Assembly (NCBI GenBank): GCA_964570765.1
Contig: CAZMZF010000003.1
Span: 62,001 to 126,000 of the forward strand
Direction: 5' to 3'
Source: CAZMZF01 sp964570765
Lineage (GTDB): Bacteria; Zixibacteria; MSB-5A5; RBG-16-43-9
DNA length: 64,000 nt
Shown: piece by piece, positions 35,053-46,804 of the stretch
How the letters are laid out: every line of letters begins with the position of its first letter
How positions within the stretch are numbered: the stretch's first letter is position 1
The notes under the pieces: model-generated
Told to the model about the DNA's origin: nothing
What the model saw: only the letters and a program-made list of their open reading frames with translations
The model's database searches: none
Position numbers and translations under genes: made by a program

Positions 35053-36065
35053 GACCCACTTGCAAAAGGCTTTTGAAGAATATACGCTATAGTCTGGCAT
35101 CGGCTACTTTTTGAGGTAGCGTTGCAGCAGCATTACCGAAATATCATGGAAACTGCCTCACCTACATTGTTCAGCGCGTTGATACCCGAGTGCACCAATA
35201 CCCCGGGAATCAAGTGGCGTGTTCTGTCCCAAATAAAACCAAAAATGAGCCCCATGAAACCCTGCATGAAGAAGGCACTGCAAAAGGCTTCAGAGAGTGT
35301 CATCTCAGGGTACCATTGCATAACATTGGGAATGTGAACAAGACCGAACAGAAGCGATGTGATCAAGATACCTCCCAATCTTGACCTGAGTATTTGCGAG
35401 AGGCGGGTTTGCACAAATACTCTGTAAAAGAATTCCTCCGGCAATCCAGACCGAGCAATATTGTGGAGGAAGTAGAGTAGAAATGCCGGTAGCGCTTGAA
35501 TAAGGCCTATCTTACCACTGAGAATCAGACTCGCCGTATCACTAACCAAAAAAACGCTCGGAATTGCCATGCAGGCCAGGATGATGCCAGCAATTTTGAG
35601 GTTTTGCTTCCAATTGGACAATGAGAGTCCCATAGATGAGAAGGAATTTCCGCGCAATTTCAGAAAAGCCAGCGGCAAAGCGAAATATAAAATTTGCTTT
35701 TTCAGTATTTCACCTAGAGCCCATTTGTCGCCAAAGTTCAGGTCAGGGGCAAATTCGAAGATAAGGAATAACAGACATCCAAACGCAATTTCGAGCCATG
35801 GTCTTTTGACTTGAATGTCTGCCACTGGGAACTTCTTGGTGAGGTCAAGTATGAGCCAAATTAACAAAAGAATGCCCAGGCTCATTCCAAGGTAGACTAA
35901 GGCTTGCGATGGATCCGATAAGAATGCCATTACAACCGCGAAAATATACGTCGCACTGAACAAGATTACCGCGGGTGTTTTTAGGCTATCCTTTGTCAAT
36001 AGAGGGTCTTGCTCTGTCACTGCAAGTCTCCTTATTCAGATATTGTTCGCATATCGGCCGCCCAA
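34928..36065 (-). mobile_element. Integron gene cassette carrying a CPBP-family protease gene
   Basis: 1138 bases from the base after G in CACTG|TTGGGC (36065) to the G of GTTAGC (34928). It contains one gene followed by an attC site in the same orientation, the normal cassette layout. No integrase gene and no second attC are visible, and the sequence before 36065 has no L box, so it looks like a single cassette inserted at a secondary (non-attC) site. Confidence 0.8.
35133..36020 (-). CDS. CPBP-family intramembrane metalloprotease (Abi/Rce1-like)
   Basis: A 295-residue protein with about eight transmembrane helices. The CPBP motifs are intact: EEFFYR (195-200, EExxxR), FGLVH (225-229, FxxxH) and HSGIN (277-281, HxxxN). 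Relatives cleave prenylated proteins or take part in bacteriocin immunity and maturation; the substrate here is unknown. It starts at GTG 36020 after an AAGGAG site and is the cargo of an integron cassette, so it was probably acquired horizontally. Confidence 0.88.
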   Translation of the reverse strand: MTEQDPLLTKDSLKTPAVILFSATYIFAVVMAFLSDPSQALVYLGMSLGILLLIWLILDLTKKFPVADIQVKRPWLEIAFGCLLFLIFEFAPDLNFGDKWALGEILKKQILYFALPLAFLKLRGNSFSSMGLSLSNWKQNLKIAGIILACMAIPSVFLVSDTASLILSGKIGLIQALPAFLLYFLHNIARSGLPEEFFYRVFVQTRLSQILRSRLGGILITSLLFGLVHIPNVMQWYPEMTLSEAFCSAFFMQGFMGLIFGFIWDRTRHLIPGVLVHSGINALNNVGEAVSMIFR

Positions 36066-36075
36066 CAGTGATTAT

Positions 36076-36145
36076 GCAGTCTGTATAAATCTGTAAAGAC
36101 AGACTGCTCGTTTCTGTATAATACATCGGTTAAAAATAAAGTCAA
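36076..36145 (-). promoter_or_regulatory. Promoter with operator-like inverted repeat ahead of the cassette
   Basis: On the minus strand TTGACT (36145-36140), a 16-base spacer and TATTAT (36123-36118). Just after the expected start is GCAGTCTGT...ACAGACTGC (36076-36084 and 36099-36107). The 13-mer CAGTCTGTATAAA here recurs at 36212. A TetR-type repressor site is plausible, but no regulator gene is present. Confidence 0.6.
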
Positions 36146-36205
36146 GCGTTTTAACTTGCCTAATATCAGAGTCTTGCATGATTCTGTTGCCTCATTGCTT
36201 TCTGG

Positions 36206-36224
36206 TTTATACAGTCTGTATAAA
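36206..36224. promoter_or_regulatory. Palindromic operator-like site
   Basis: TTTATACAG-T-CTGTATAAA, perfect 9-base arms around one base, about 60 bases upstream of the -35 box. It shares CAGTCTGTATAAA with the site overlapping the transcription start. The pair looks like two binding sites of one dimeric regulator. Confidence 0.5.
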
Positions 36225-36230
36225 ACCGAA

Positions 36231-36524
36231 TCAGAGCCCATCAAAGGGACTCTTCACTCCGTGGCCGCCCTTGTTGAGCAGCCACTCAGGCAGGACATCC
36301 GGATACTTTTCCGATTTACATCGCTTACAGCCCCGCAGACCCGCGGCAATAGCTTCCTCACGGGTGGAATAGAAGACCACATTTTCCATCTTTGGTTTCC
36401 TGGCTTTACACGACGGCAGGCAGTAAATCCCAGTCGAATGAACGCCCACATAGAATTTCCCATCGTATGCGGAATCATTCTCAGTCATAGCCTGGACCAT
36501 TTCTTTATAATTCAATTTCATCAC
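36231..36524 (-). pseudogene. Truncated second copy of adaA (Ada zinc domain only)
   Basis: The first 82 codons closely match adaA at 34106, including the four cysteines (YCLPSC and GCKRC) and PDVLPEWL, then the frame runs into 15 unrelated residues and stops. The AraC-type helix-turn-helix is lost. Promoter-like sequence and start codon are conserved, so a stand-alone methylphosphotriester-repair domain might still be made, but a broken duplicate is the simpler reading. Most differences from copy 1 are silent or conservative, which suggests selection or a recent date. Confidence 0.7.
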
Positions 36525-36575
36525 AAACCAAACTTAAAATATTATCTTTTATTTGTCCACCGATTTTCGAGCAAG
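36278..36575. repeat. Direct repeat copy 2: 5' part and promoter of adaA
   Basis: Partner of 33860-34157 in the same orientation. The two copies bracket about 2.1 kb holding the DUF6326 gene and the CPBP cassette. Confidence 0.9.
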
Positions 36576-36626
36576 TAAATAAAATATTTTAAATGATATA
36601 CGAGGCTTGTTGTAGCGGAAGCGGTA

Positions 36627-36713
36627 GACCCACGTTGCCCCCAACGTGGGTCATATTGAGGTGACAAAGCAAACCTGACAAATGAAGAGTGTTAGGAGCA
36701 GGGAGCTCCTGAC
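36627..36713. repeat. Two palindromes upstream of the truncated ada copy
   Basis: GACCCACGTTG...CAACGTGGGTC (36627-36652) and GTTAGGAGC...GCTCCTGAC (36691-36713). They match the pair upstream of the intact adaA, so the duplication reaches at least this far with a length difference between. Confidence 0.6.
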
Positions 36714-36719
36714 CTACTA

Positions 36720-37115
36720 CTATAATGTATATTTTCCTCTTGCTCTTCGCCAGAGCTCTTCCAGTATGTAGTTTGTCAATTTTTCATCTATTTTTTCCCC
36801 ACTGCTTTTCCAAATGTCTATTTCTCTTTCAAACTGTCTCCTAAACTTGTATTTGGCCACCATTCTATCGATTGAAATCAATAAAATTAGTAAAAATATC
36901 CCGACTACCCACTTACCTATTAATATAAAAATAATCAGTATTATAAGTGGACACCCATAATTTATGAAAGTTAAAAACACTCTACGATAAGGGTTCCCTC
37001 TGAAAAAAGGGGGTAATTCATATCGCGGTAGGAATATAATGGAATTATTATAAAAAATTACAGGCAACCAAATTATTAGCAAAAATATAATTGCAAAGAT
37101 TCCAAGTTTACTCAT
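36720..37115 (-). CDS. Hypothetical three-helix membrane protein
   Basis: A 131-residue protein of unrecognised family. Hydrophobic segments lie at about 5-22, 50-66 and 68-84, followed by a charged cytoplasmic-type tail (RRQFEREIDIWKSSGEKID) that could be a short amphipathic or coiled segment. It follows the secreted protease gene on the same strand after 120 bases that contain a TCAGGA...TCCTGA hairpin, so co-transcription is uncertain. Codon use looks AT-rich compared with the housekeeping genes. Confidence 0.55.
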   Translation of the reverse strand: MSKLGIFAIIFLLIIWLPVIFYNNSIIFLPRYELPPFFRGNPYRRVFLTFINYGCPLIILIIFILIGKWVVGIFLLILLISIDRMVAKYKFRRQFEREIDIWKSSGEKIDEKLTNYILEELWRRARGKYTL

Positions 37116-37235
37116 GGGTGTAAGATTTTAGTGTTCTCATCCTAAATTATGGCAAATAAAAATTAGTAGCGGATCAGGACCTCGTAATCCTGACATCATT
37201 CATTTGTCTAGTGCACAAGACACGAGGCCGATCGA

Positions 37236-38045
37236 CTACTTACCTTTCTGACTCTGTTCAAGTATCTCCTCTAATTTCGGGAATAACTCCATTACTATTC
37301 TAAGAATCTCATCTGATGTTATAGCAACGGCAATGCCAGCGTTATAAGGAAGTTGTATCATTAAACCCTCTGTCTTATTTTCAGCAGTTATAAAGTCTGC
37401 TTTAAAAGCCATTATGACTCCAACCAATTTACCATTTTCGGCTGAGAATACCGGCGAACCACTGTTTCCATGACTTGCAAATCCATCTATCAAAAAAGTA
37501 GTTTGACCTTCAATCTTTTGTGACACATATCCCATCCTGACAAGTGGCCTATTTTTTTGACCAACACCCAAACCCAAGGGAAAACCAATATAAAATAACT
37601 TGTCGCCTTCACTTATACTATTTGCTTTTGCAATCTTATCTCTCCCTAATGGTTCTGTTCCCTTCCGCACCTCCACACTTTTCTCTAATAAAAAGGGACG
37701 AAGTAAGGCAATATCAAGATTTTTAGGCATTAATACTTTCGGTATAGTCATAGCATATATGTCTTGGAACATGGTATCTGTATTAAAACGCACATATACA
37801 CTATCTATATTTTCTATAACATGCCAATTTGTAATCACTCCTATTAAAGTGCTTCCTTTAGGACCTGTGAAGTATGTAACGAGTCCTGTTCCGAGTTGAT
37901 TCTTATTTTTATCTACAATAAGAGTTACGCATTTCTGTCGTTCTTTTATTAAATTCGTGAAAATACTATCTTGATTTGCATTTACTATGACATTGCTAAC
38001 AAGTAAAAACAAGGGAATAGATATCAATATTTTTAATTTTGACAT
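37236..38045 (-). CDS. Secreted trypsin-like serine protease (S1 / Trypsin_2 type)
   Basis: A 269-residue protein with an N-terminal signal peptide (about 1-23) and a chymotrypsin-fold domain. The catalytic triad is intact: His75 in TNWHVI, Asp111 in NLDIALLR and Ser195 in GNSGSPVF. No PDZ domain follows, unlike DegP/HtrA. Probably periplasmic or secreted; a role in protein quality control or processing is possible, and a specific target is unknown. AAGGAGG lies ahead of the start. AT-rich, like the neighbouring membrane protein gene. Confidence 0.85.
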   Translation of the reverse strand: MSKLKILISIPLFLLVSNVIVNANQDSIFTNLIKERQKCVTLIVDKNKNQLGTGLVTYFTGPKGSTLIGVITNWHVIENIDSVYVRFNTDTMFQDIYAMTIPKVLMPKNLDIALLRPFLLEKSVEVRKGTEPLGRDKIAKANSISEGDKLFYIGFPLGLGVGQKNRPLVRMGYVSQKIEGQTTFLIDGFASHGNSGSPVFSAENGKLVGVIMAFKADFITAENKTEGLMIQLPYNAGIAVAITSDEILRIVMELFPKLEEILEQSQKGK

Positions 38046-38109
38046 AAGATTCCTCCTTAGTATTTATAATATATATAATAAAACATATTAATATCTAAAG
38101 TCAATTATT

Positions 38110-38141
38110 AAAATAAAAACGTCCGACGCGATGGTCGGACG
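38110..38141 (-). terminator. Terminator-type palindrome downstream of the rRNA operon
   Basis: On the minus strand CGTCCGAC-CATCGC-GTCGGACG is followed by TTTTTATTTTAA. It lies 140 bases past the 5S gene and would stop rRNA transcripts before the protease gene. The other side ends in GCTACGAAAC, the hallmark of the repeat family. Confidence 0.7.
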
Positions 38142-38162
38142 CTACGAAACTACCGTAATGAA

Positions 38163-38212
38163 GCGACCCTATCCTACGGATCCGTTAGTAGGAAAAGGGT
38201 CGCACTACGAAA
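38163..38212. repeat. Palindromic repeat with ACGGATCCGT core
   Basis: GCGACCCT...AGGGTCGC arms (38163-38203), then ACTACGAAA. The core TCCTACGGATCCGT also occurs on the minus strand at the 3' end of murF (57970-57984 area), and altered copies are at 3572 and 14963. Confidence 0.7.
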
Positions 38213-38243
38213 TACTATGAACCATGAACCATCCACCATAAAC

Positions 38244-38274
38244 AAATTTGTCCCGCCATCGGCGGGACAAATTT
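38244..38274 (-). terminator. rRNA operon terminator after 5S
   Basis: A perfect 14-bp stem (AAATTTGTCCCGCC) with a 3-base loop begins within a few bases of the 5S 3' end; TTTG TTTATGG follows on the minus strand. Confidence 0.65.
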
Positions 38275-38277
38275 TAC

Positions 38278-38394
38278 TCCCGGCAGCGATCTACTCTCCC
38301 ACCCCGTTGCCAGGGCAGTACCATCGACGCAGAGAGGCTTAACTGCTGTGTTCAGAATGGGAACAGGTGTTTCCCTCTCGCCATAGCCACCGGA
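38278..38394 (-). rRNA. rrf: 5S ribosomal RNA
   Basis: About 117 bases beginning CCGGTGGCTATGGCGAG and ending GCTGCCGGGAG on the minus strand. Contains the conserved CCCATTCTGAACACAG loop B/C region. It follows 23S after 174 bases. Ends are estimated to within a few bases. Confidence 0.93.
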
Positions 38395-38568
38395 AAATTC
38401 TCTGCGAGAATTAGTGGTTAGTTGTTAGTGGTCAGTTAATAGTCCCATCACAACCCCACCAATTTTTTGTTCAATAGTTTTTGGTTTTAATCCTTTGAAC
38501 CATTGAACTTTTTTATTTTAGAAATAGAGAATAGGGGAGCGACTTTTAGATGTTTAAAATTTTTAATC

Positions 38569-41607
<3,039 letters not shown>

Positions 41608-41653
41608 GAAATTTGTAGCATCTAAAAGATGCTCACCCTAATTCTCTATTTAA

Positions 41654-41666
41654 TTGTCAAAGAACA
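41654..41666 (-). promoter_or_regulatory. boxA antitermination signal before 23S
   Basis: On the minus strand TGTTCTTTGACAA, close to the boxA consensus and nearly identical to the copy before 16S at 44948. It lies 47 bases upstream of 23S. Confidence 0.75.
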
Positions 41667-41714
41667 GATATCTATGAAACAATTCCTATATTCTGTCTAC
41701 TATCTACTATTTTT

Positions 41715-41747
41715 TGGAGATAACCGGGATCGAACCGGCGCTCTCCA
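41715..41747 (-). pseudogene. tRNA-Ala remnant (3' end duplicate, anticodon arm deleted)
   Basis: The first 24 bases (41715-41738) are identical to the 3' end of tRNA-Ala at 42050-42073. A 23-base piece carrying the variable loop and anticodon arm is missing between two CGG triplets, after which CGCTCTCC of the D arm follows. It abuts the stop of the GIY-YIG gene. Confidence 0.8.
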
Positions 41748-41749
41748 AA

Positions 41750-42034
41750 TTATCTTACCAGCTTTAAATACTTCTCCAACTCCTCCCTCGTAAAATTCTC
41801 AACCAAACTTTTCTTAGTTGGTCCTCCAACTTTGCTTTTCAGGAAATACTCTCTTTTTATTGCCTCACGCTTATTTCCAAAACTTTCGCAATAAACTAAC
41901 TTAAAAGGTTTTCTCTTCTTAGTCGCCTTTGAGTATCCTGAGTTGTGCCGCTCTAATCTCCTTTTTAAATCTATGGTGTATCCAGTGTAATAATTATTAT
42001 CAACCAAGCTCTGGATTATATTTACAAAATACAT
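41750..42034 (-). CDS. GIY-YIG-domain nuclease inside the rRNA spacer
   Basis: A 94-residue single-domain GIY-YIG protein (UvrC N-terminal/YhbQ-like). The family pattern is visible: NYYTGYTIDLKRRLERHNSG (second GIY-YIG strand, catalytic Arg region), KPFKLVYCESF and the conserved Glu in KREAIKREYFLKSKVGG. The first strand reads YFVNIIQS instead of a classical GIY, as in many short members. It is co-oriented with the rRNA genes and lies between tRNA-Ala and a 24-bp duplicate of the tRNA-Ala 3' end, so it probably entered as a mobile element. Function beyond nuclease fold is unknown. Confidence 0.85.
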   Translation of the reverse strand: MYFVNIIQSLVDNNYYTGYTIDLKRRLERHNSGYSKATKKRKPFKLVYCESFGNKREAIKREYFLKSKVGGPTKKSLVENFTREELEKYLKLVR

Positions 42035-42049
42035 CCTCTTTATATATTC

Positions 42050-42122
42050 TGGAGATAACCGGGATCGAACCGGTAACCTCCGCCTTGCAAAGGCGGCGCT
42101 CTCCCAATTGAGCTATATCCCC
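42050..42122 (-). tRNA. tRNA-Ala (TGC)
   Basis: 73 bases with acceptor GGGGATA/TATCTCC, D arm AGCTCAATTGGGAGAGC, anticodon loop with TGC (CCTTTGCAAGG) and T arm GGTTCGATCC. CCA is not encoded. Located in the 16S-23S spacer as expected for the rrn-linked Ala tRNA. Confidence 0.95.
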
Positions 42123-42144
42123 GTAAAATCCATTTACGTAACTT

Positions 42145-42813
42145 TCATCCCTTTAATTGAGCTACCGTAAAAGAATTCATCGAAAAAGATAACCTCCAGA
42201 AATATCTTTTCTTTTTTCCGAACAGAAAATAAGGAAAAATCTTACCTAAGACATAAAATAACCAGGCTCCTTTTACGATAAAGCTCACATAATTATGACT
42301 CTCAATCACCCTATACCTGGAGTCTTTCAACAGAGCTTCCACCCTTCGAATCGAGGTGGGATAAGAATGAGTATAATCGTGATAAAACAACCATTGGGTC
42401 TTAGGCACCTCTGGATAGAGAAGAATAATATATCCAGCACTCTTTAAAACCTTCTTCAGATTCTCTAAAGATTCCAGGACTTCAGTATAATCTTTTAGAT
42501 GTTCAATAACATGACCTAAGAAAACCAGATCGAATTTTCTTTCCATCTCCGGTAGTACTGGTAAAGAACCATCCAGAACTTTAAAGCCTCCTTCTTTTAG
42601 TTTTTCCCTCAGGTTCAAGTTAGGCTCTATCCCTAAGTATCCAATCTTTCTATCTCTGCAGAAGTGAGCAAATTCGCCAAAACCTATACCTATCTCCAGA
42701 ACCTCTTCAGGGGGAGAAATATTTTTCAGAAGCCTTCGATGAAGAATATTTCTGACTTTAGATGCGAGCTTAGGCTTGTAATATTCCTCTCGGTCATAGA
42801 AATCATATTTCAA
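42145..42813 (-). CDS. Class I SAM-dependent methyltransferase inside the rRNA spacer
   Basis: A 222-residue Methyltransf_23-like protein with motif I LEIGIGFGEF (about 39-48), an acidic GIEPN turn and VFLGHVIEHLKD (motif III/IV region). The C-terminal third has a hydrophobic stretch, GAWLFYVLGKIFPYFLFG, suggesting membrane contact. Relatives methylate sugars or lipids in surface polysaccharide pathways; the target here is unknown. It is co-oriented with the rRNA genes, 22 bases upstream of tRNA-Ala, and would be transcribed as part of the precursor rRNA. Confidence 0.85.
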   Translation of the reverse strand: MKYDFYDREEYYKPKLASKVRNILHRRLLKNISPPEEVLEIGIGFGEFAHFCRDRKIGYLGIEPNLNLREKLKEGGFKVLDGSLPVLPEMERKFDLVFLGHVIEHLKDYTEVLESLENLKKVLKSAGYIILLYPEVPKTQWLFYHDYTHSYPTSIRRVEALLKDSRYRVIESHNYVSFIVKGAWLFYVLGKIFPYFLFGKKKRYFWRLSFSMNSFTVAQLKG

Positions 42814-42917
42814 AGAACAACCTCAATTAGTTTATAGTTAATGGTCATTGATTCATAGTTTTTATTTTTTTACACCATTAACTATCTACTATGAACCATC
42901 CACATTTTTTCTTCTTC

Positions 42918-42990
42918 TGGTGGGCCTAAGTGGAATCGGACCACTGACCTTCCCGCTTACCAGCGGGACGCTCTAACCAACTCTACGTTT
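42918..42990 (-). pseudogene. Degenerate tRNA-Ile copy with exchanged anticodon stem
   Basis: Bases 42917-42950 match the 3' half and CCA end of tRNA-Ile exactly (34 bases), and GCTCTAACCAACT of the D region is kept. The anticodon stem-loop is replaced by TCCCGC-TTACCA-GCGGGA, whose loop is one base short, and the 5' acceptor strand is lost. It cannot fold as a tRNA acceptor stem. Confidence 0.75.
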
Positions 42991-43066
42991 TCAAATTCTT
43001 AAATTAATTTATAGTCTTTAGTTTTTTGTTCTTACTATCCACTATAAATTATCCACTGTCTTTTAC

Positions 43067-43143
<77 letters not shown>

Positions 43144-43307
43144 ACAGCGAGGGTTCACAGCCTTCCTGAGCTTCTGCTGTGAACCTATCTCAGGATCCGT
43201 CTCTCGGATAAGTCAAAAAGACCACCATATATAAAAAAATATTGAGATAGCGTGCATAAGCTAAAAGAACAATGCGTTCGATCTTTTACGCACCTGTTTT
43301 TACTCCT

Positions 43308-44859
<1,552 letters not shown>

Positions 44860-44947
44860 AAAGCTCATACAACGAACCCGAATTTGGGCTCTATTGTTCG
44901 AAATCGAAGACCCGCATCGTCTTCTAAAACCTATGCACGCTATTTAA

Positions 44948-44960
44948 TTTTCAAAGAACA
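44948..44960 (-). promoter_or_regulatory. boxA antitermination signal before 16S
   Basis: On the minus strand TGTTCTTTGAAAA, matching boxA. A TGTCTGCCT...AGGCAGACA leader hairpin (44983-45015) lies just upstream, between boxA and promoter P2. Confidence 0.75.
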
Positions 44961-45018
44961 GTCTTTTTTATAGCGAAAAAAATGTCTGCCTTCAAATATC
45001 GTTTTCAGGCAGACATTC

Positions 45019-45046
45019 AATATAAATTATCTGCGATATTTGTCAA
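45019..45046 (-). promoter_or_regulatory. rRNA promoter P2
   Basis: On the minus strand TTGACA (45046-45041), 16 bases and TATATT (45024-45019), about 160 bases upstream of 16S. Confidence 0.65.
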
Positions 45047-45151
45047 GGAAATTTTTTACAAATTTTCAAAGACGCTCTTCTACCTTTCAATTTTTATCCT
45101 TTTCGCCTGAGGGACAGCTTTTTAGCTCCCTCTATATCTATCGGCAAACCT

Positions 45152-45180
45152 ATTATAATATTTAGACTTATCCTTGTCAA
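45152..45180 (-). promoter_or_regulatory. rRNA promoter P1
   Basis: On the minus strand a perfect consensus: TTGACA (45180-45175), 17 bases, TATAAT (45157-45152), about 290 bases upstream of 16S. Together with P2 it gives tandem rrn promoters. Confidence 0.8.
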
Positions 45181-45577
45181 GGATTATTTTATGTTTTCTA
45201 CCAATATTGTTATACTTAATCTTTTATTATTATATTTGAATATTTTTATTTTTTTATCTATAAATTAGTAACCCCAGCTTGCCTTAAGATGGGGTGTATG
45301 TGTTTCCTCTTCTTTCTAATGATAGGGTGAGGAAGAGGTTTAATTAGTATGTCAGACTTTTAATATGACAAAAAAACGTCCGGGATAAACCCGCACACTA
45401 CGAAATACTCACTGACCACTGACTCTTTTTTTATTTTTGCCTTTAGACTATAGCCTCTTGACTTTTGCCTGCATTTTTCAGATTTCCTTTGACTTTTTGA
45501 AAATTTTGACCAGATTTAATCATTTACTTCTTAGCTAAGCACCTTGGAAACACTAAAAGCGGATGGAGGTTAGAAAA
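45181..45577. other. Gene-free region between the rRNA promoters and the pentapeptide gene
   Basis: No gene is seen. It is AT-rich near the rRNA promoter. Positions 45373-45400 hold an AACGTCCGGGATAAACCCG palindrome ending CACTACGAAA, and 45406-45423 a short ACTCACTGACCACTGACTC word repeat. Confidence 0.5.
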
Positions 45578-46759
45578 ATGACTAGAAAACCAATCACCAA
45601 CATACTCATTATGCTTCTGTTCATAGCATTTCATAGTTTATCCGTACAAGCAGGTGCGTTCCGACCTGAAGCTGGTTCAACAGTTCTCGCAGATAACATA
45701 GTAGCAGCAATCGAACGCGGTGACTCTATCATAATTGATAGCTGTAGAATTGTGGGACCAATTGTGAAAGAGGGTACTTTATCAACAAATTACACGATCA
45801 AAAATTCTATAACTATATCCAATAGTTCTTTGCTCGATTCCGCTATTTTCAAATTTTGCTTTTTCAAGTGTGAAGTACATTTAATAAATTCAACACTTAG
45901 TGAGAAAATTAGATTTATGGGAACGACTTTTCATGATTACGCTACATTTAATTATTCAACTTTTAAAAAATATGCTGATTTCACATTCTCTACCTTCGAA
46001 GCAGATGCCGAGTTTTCAGTTATAACTTTTGAGTCTGCTGTTTCCTTTCTAGGCACATTTTTCGATGGAAATGTTAAATTTACTTCCACTAATTTTAATA
46101 ATCCCGCCATCTTTATGAACACCGTGTTTAACAAAAAAGTCACATTGGATCCGGAAGAATTCAAAAATATAAAACTCCTAGGTTGGAGACAGCTCAAGGG
46201 ACATCTAGATTTTACTCCTGAGGCTAATTTCAAACTTTTAAAATATTTTGAAGAAAGAAGAATGTTGGAAAATGCTGATGAAGTTTATTTATTTATGAAA
46301 GACCAAGAAAGAATGAAAGAACCTAAATTTCTAAGATATCTTGAATACTGGCTGTTTCAGCTACCTTTCGGCTATGGGGTAAAACCTTTGAATACATTAT
46401 ACTTGAGTATAATTATTGTTATAGTCTTTGCGTTGTTTTACACCAAACCTAACTCCATTAAAGAAATTGAAAAAGAATTTGGGCATCAGAGACGCCGAAG
46501 ATTATTTCAAAATGTACCAAAAAGTTTTTGGAAAAGATTTTATAATGCACTTTATTTCAGCATCCATACTTTCATTATTGGAATTGTTTCGAACTGGCAT
46601 CCAACAGATGAATTTCTCATTAATACAAGAAGAATCACGCTTTTTAAAAAAAGAATTAAACTTTTTAAATTTAGGACACTTTCAATGATTGAAGGTGTTT
46701 TGGGGTGGATTCTTTTGACAGTATTTATTGTAATCTTGACGAGAAAATTTATAAGATGA
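45578..46759 (+). CDS. Pentapeptide-repeat protein with C-terminal channel-like membrane domain
   Basis: A 393-residue protein: signal-like hydrophobic start (about 5-25), a run of degenerate pentapeptide repeats (about 75-170, with ATF, ADF, AEF, VSF and VKF steps every five residues), a charged linker, then two membrane segments. The pore-like part reads ALYFSIHTFIIGIVSNWHP followed by EGVLGWILLTVFIVIL, the layout of two-helix potassium channel domains, but the TxGYG filter is replaced by TFIIGIV. It may therefore not conduct potassium. GGAGG sits 8 bases before ATG 45578; an ATG five codons upstream lacks one. Role unknown. Confidence 0.7.
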   Translation: MTRKPITNILIMLLFIAFHSLSVQAGAFRPEAGSTVLADNIVAAIERGDSIIIDSCRIVGPIVKEGTLSTNYTIKNSITISNSSLLDSAIFKFCFFKCEVHLINSTLSEKIRFMGTTFHDYATFNYSTFKKYADFTFSTFEADAEFSVITFESAVSFLGTFFDGNVKFTSTNFNNPAIFMNTVFNKKVTLDPEEFKNIKLLGWRQLKGHLDFTPEANFKLLKYFEERRMLENADEVYLFMKDQERMKEPKFLRYLEYWLFQLPFGYGVKPLNTLYLSIIIVIVFALFYTKPNSIKEIEKEFGHQRRRRLFQNVPKSFWKRFYNALYFSIHTFIIGIVSNWHPTDEFLINTRRITLFKKRIKLFKFRTLSMIEGVLGWILLTVFIVILTRKFIR

Positions 46760-46804
46760 TTTTTAACAGAAACAGAACAGCCACAAGGGTTATACCGACG
46801 TTTT

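Noticed and set aside
34732..35076. A 114-codon plus-strand frame near the cassette
   Set aside because: It crosses DUF6326 antisense and the attC site and has no family features.
41750..42034. GIY-YIG gene as part of a group I intron
   Set aside because: Neither the tRNA-Ala nor the 23S gene is interrupted, and no intron core is visible.
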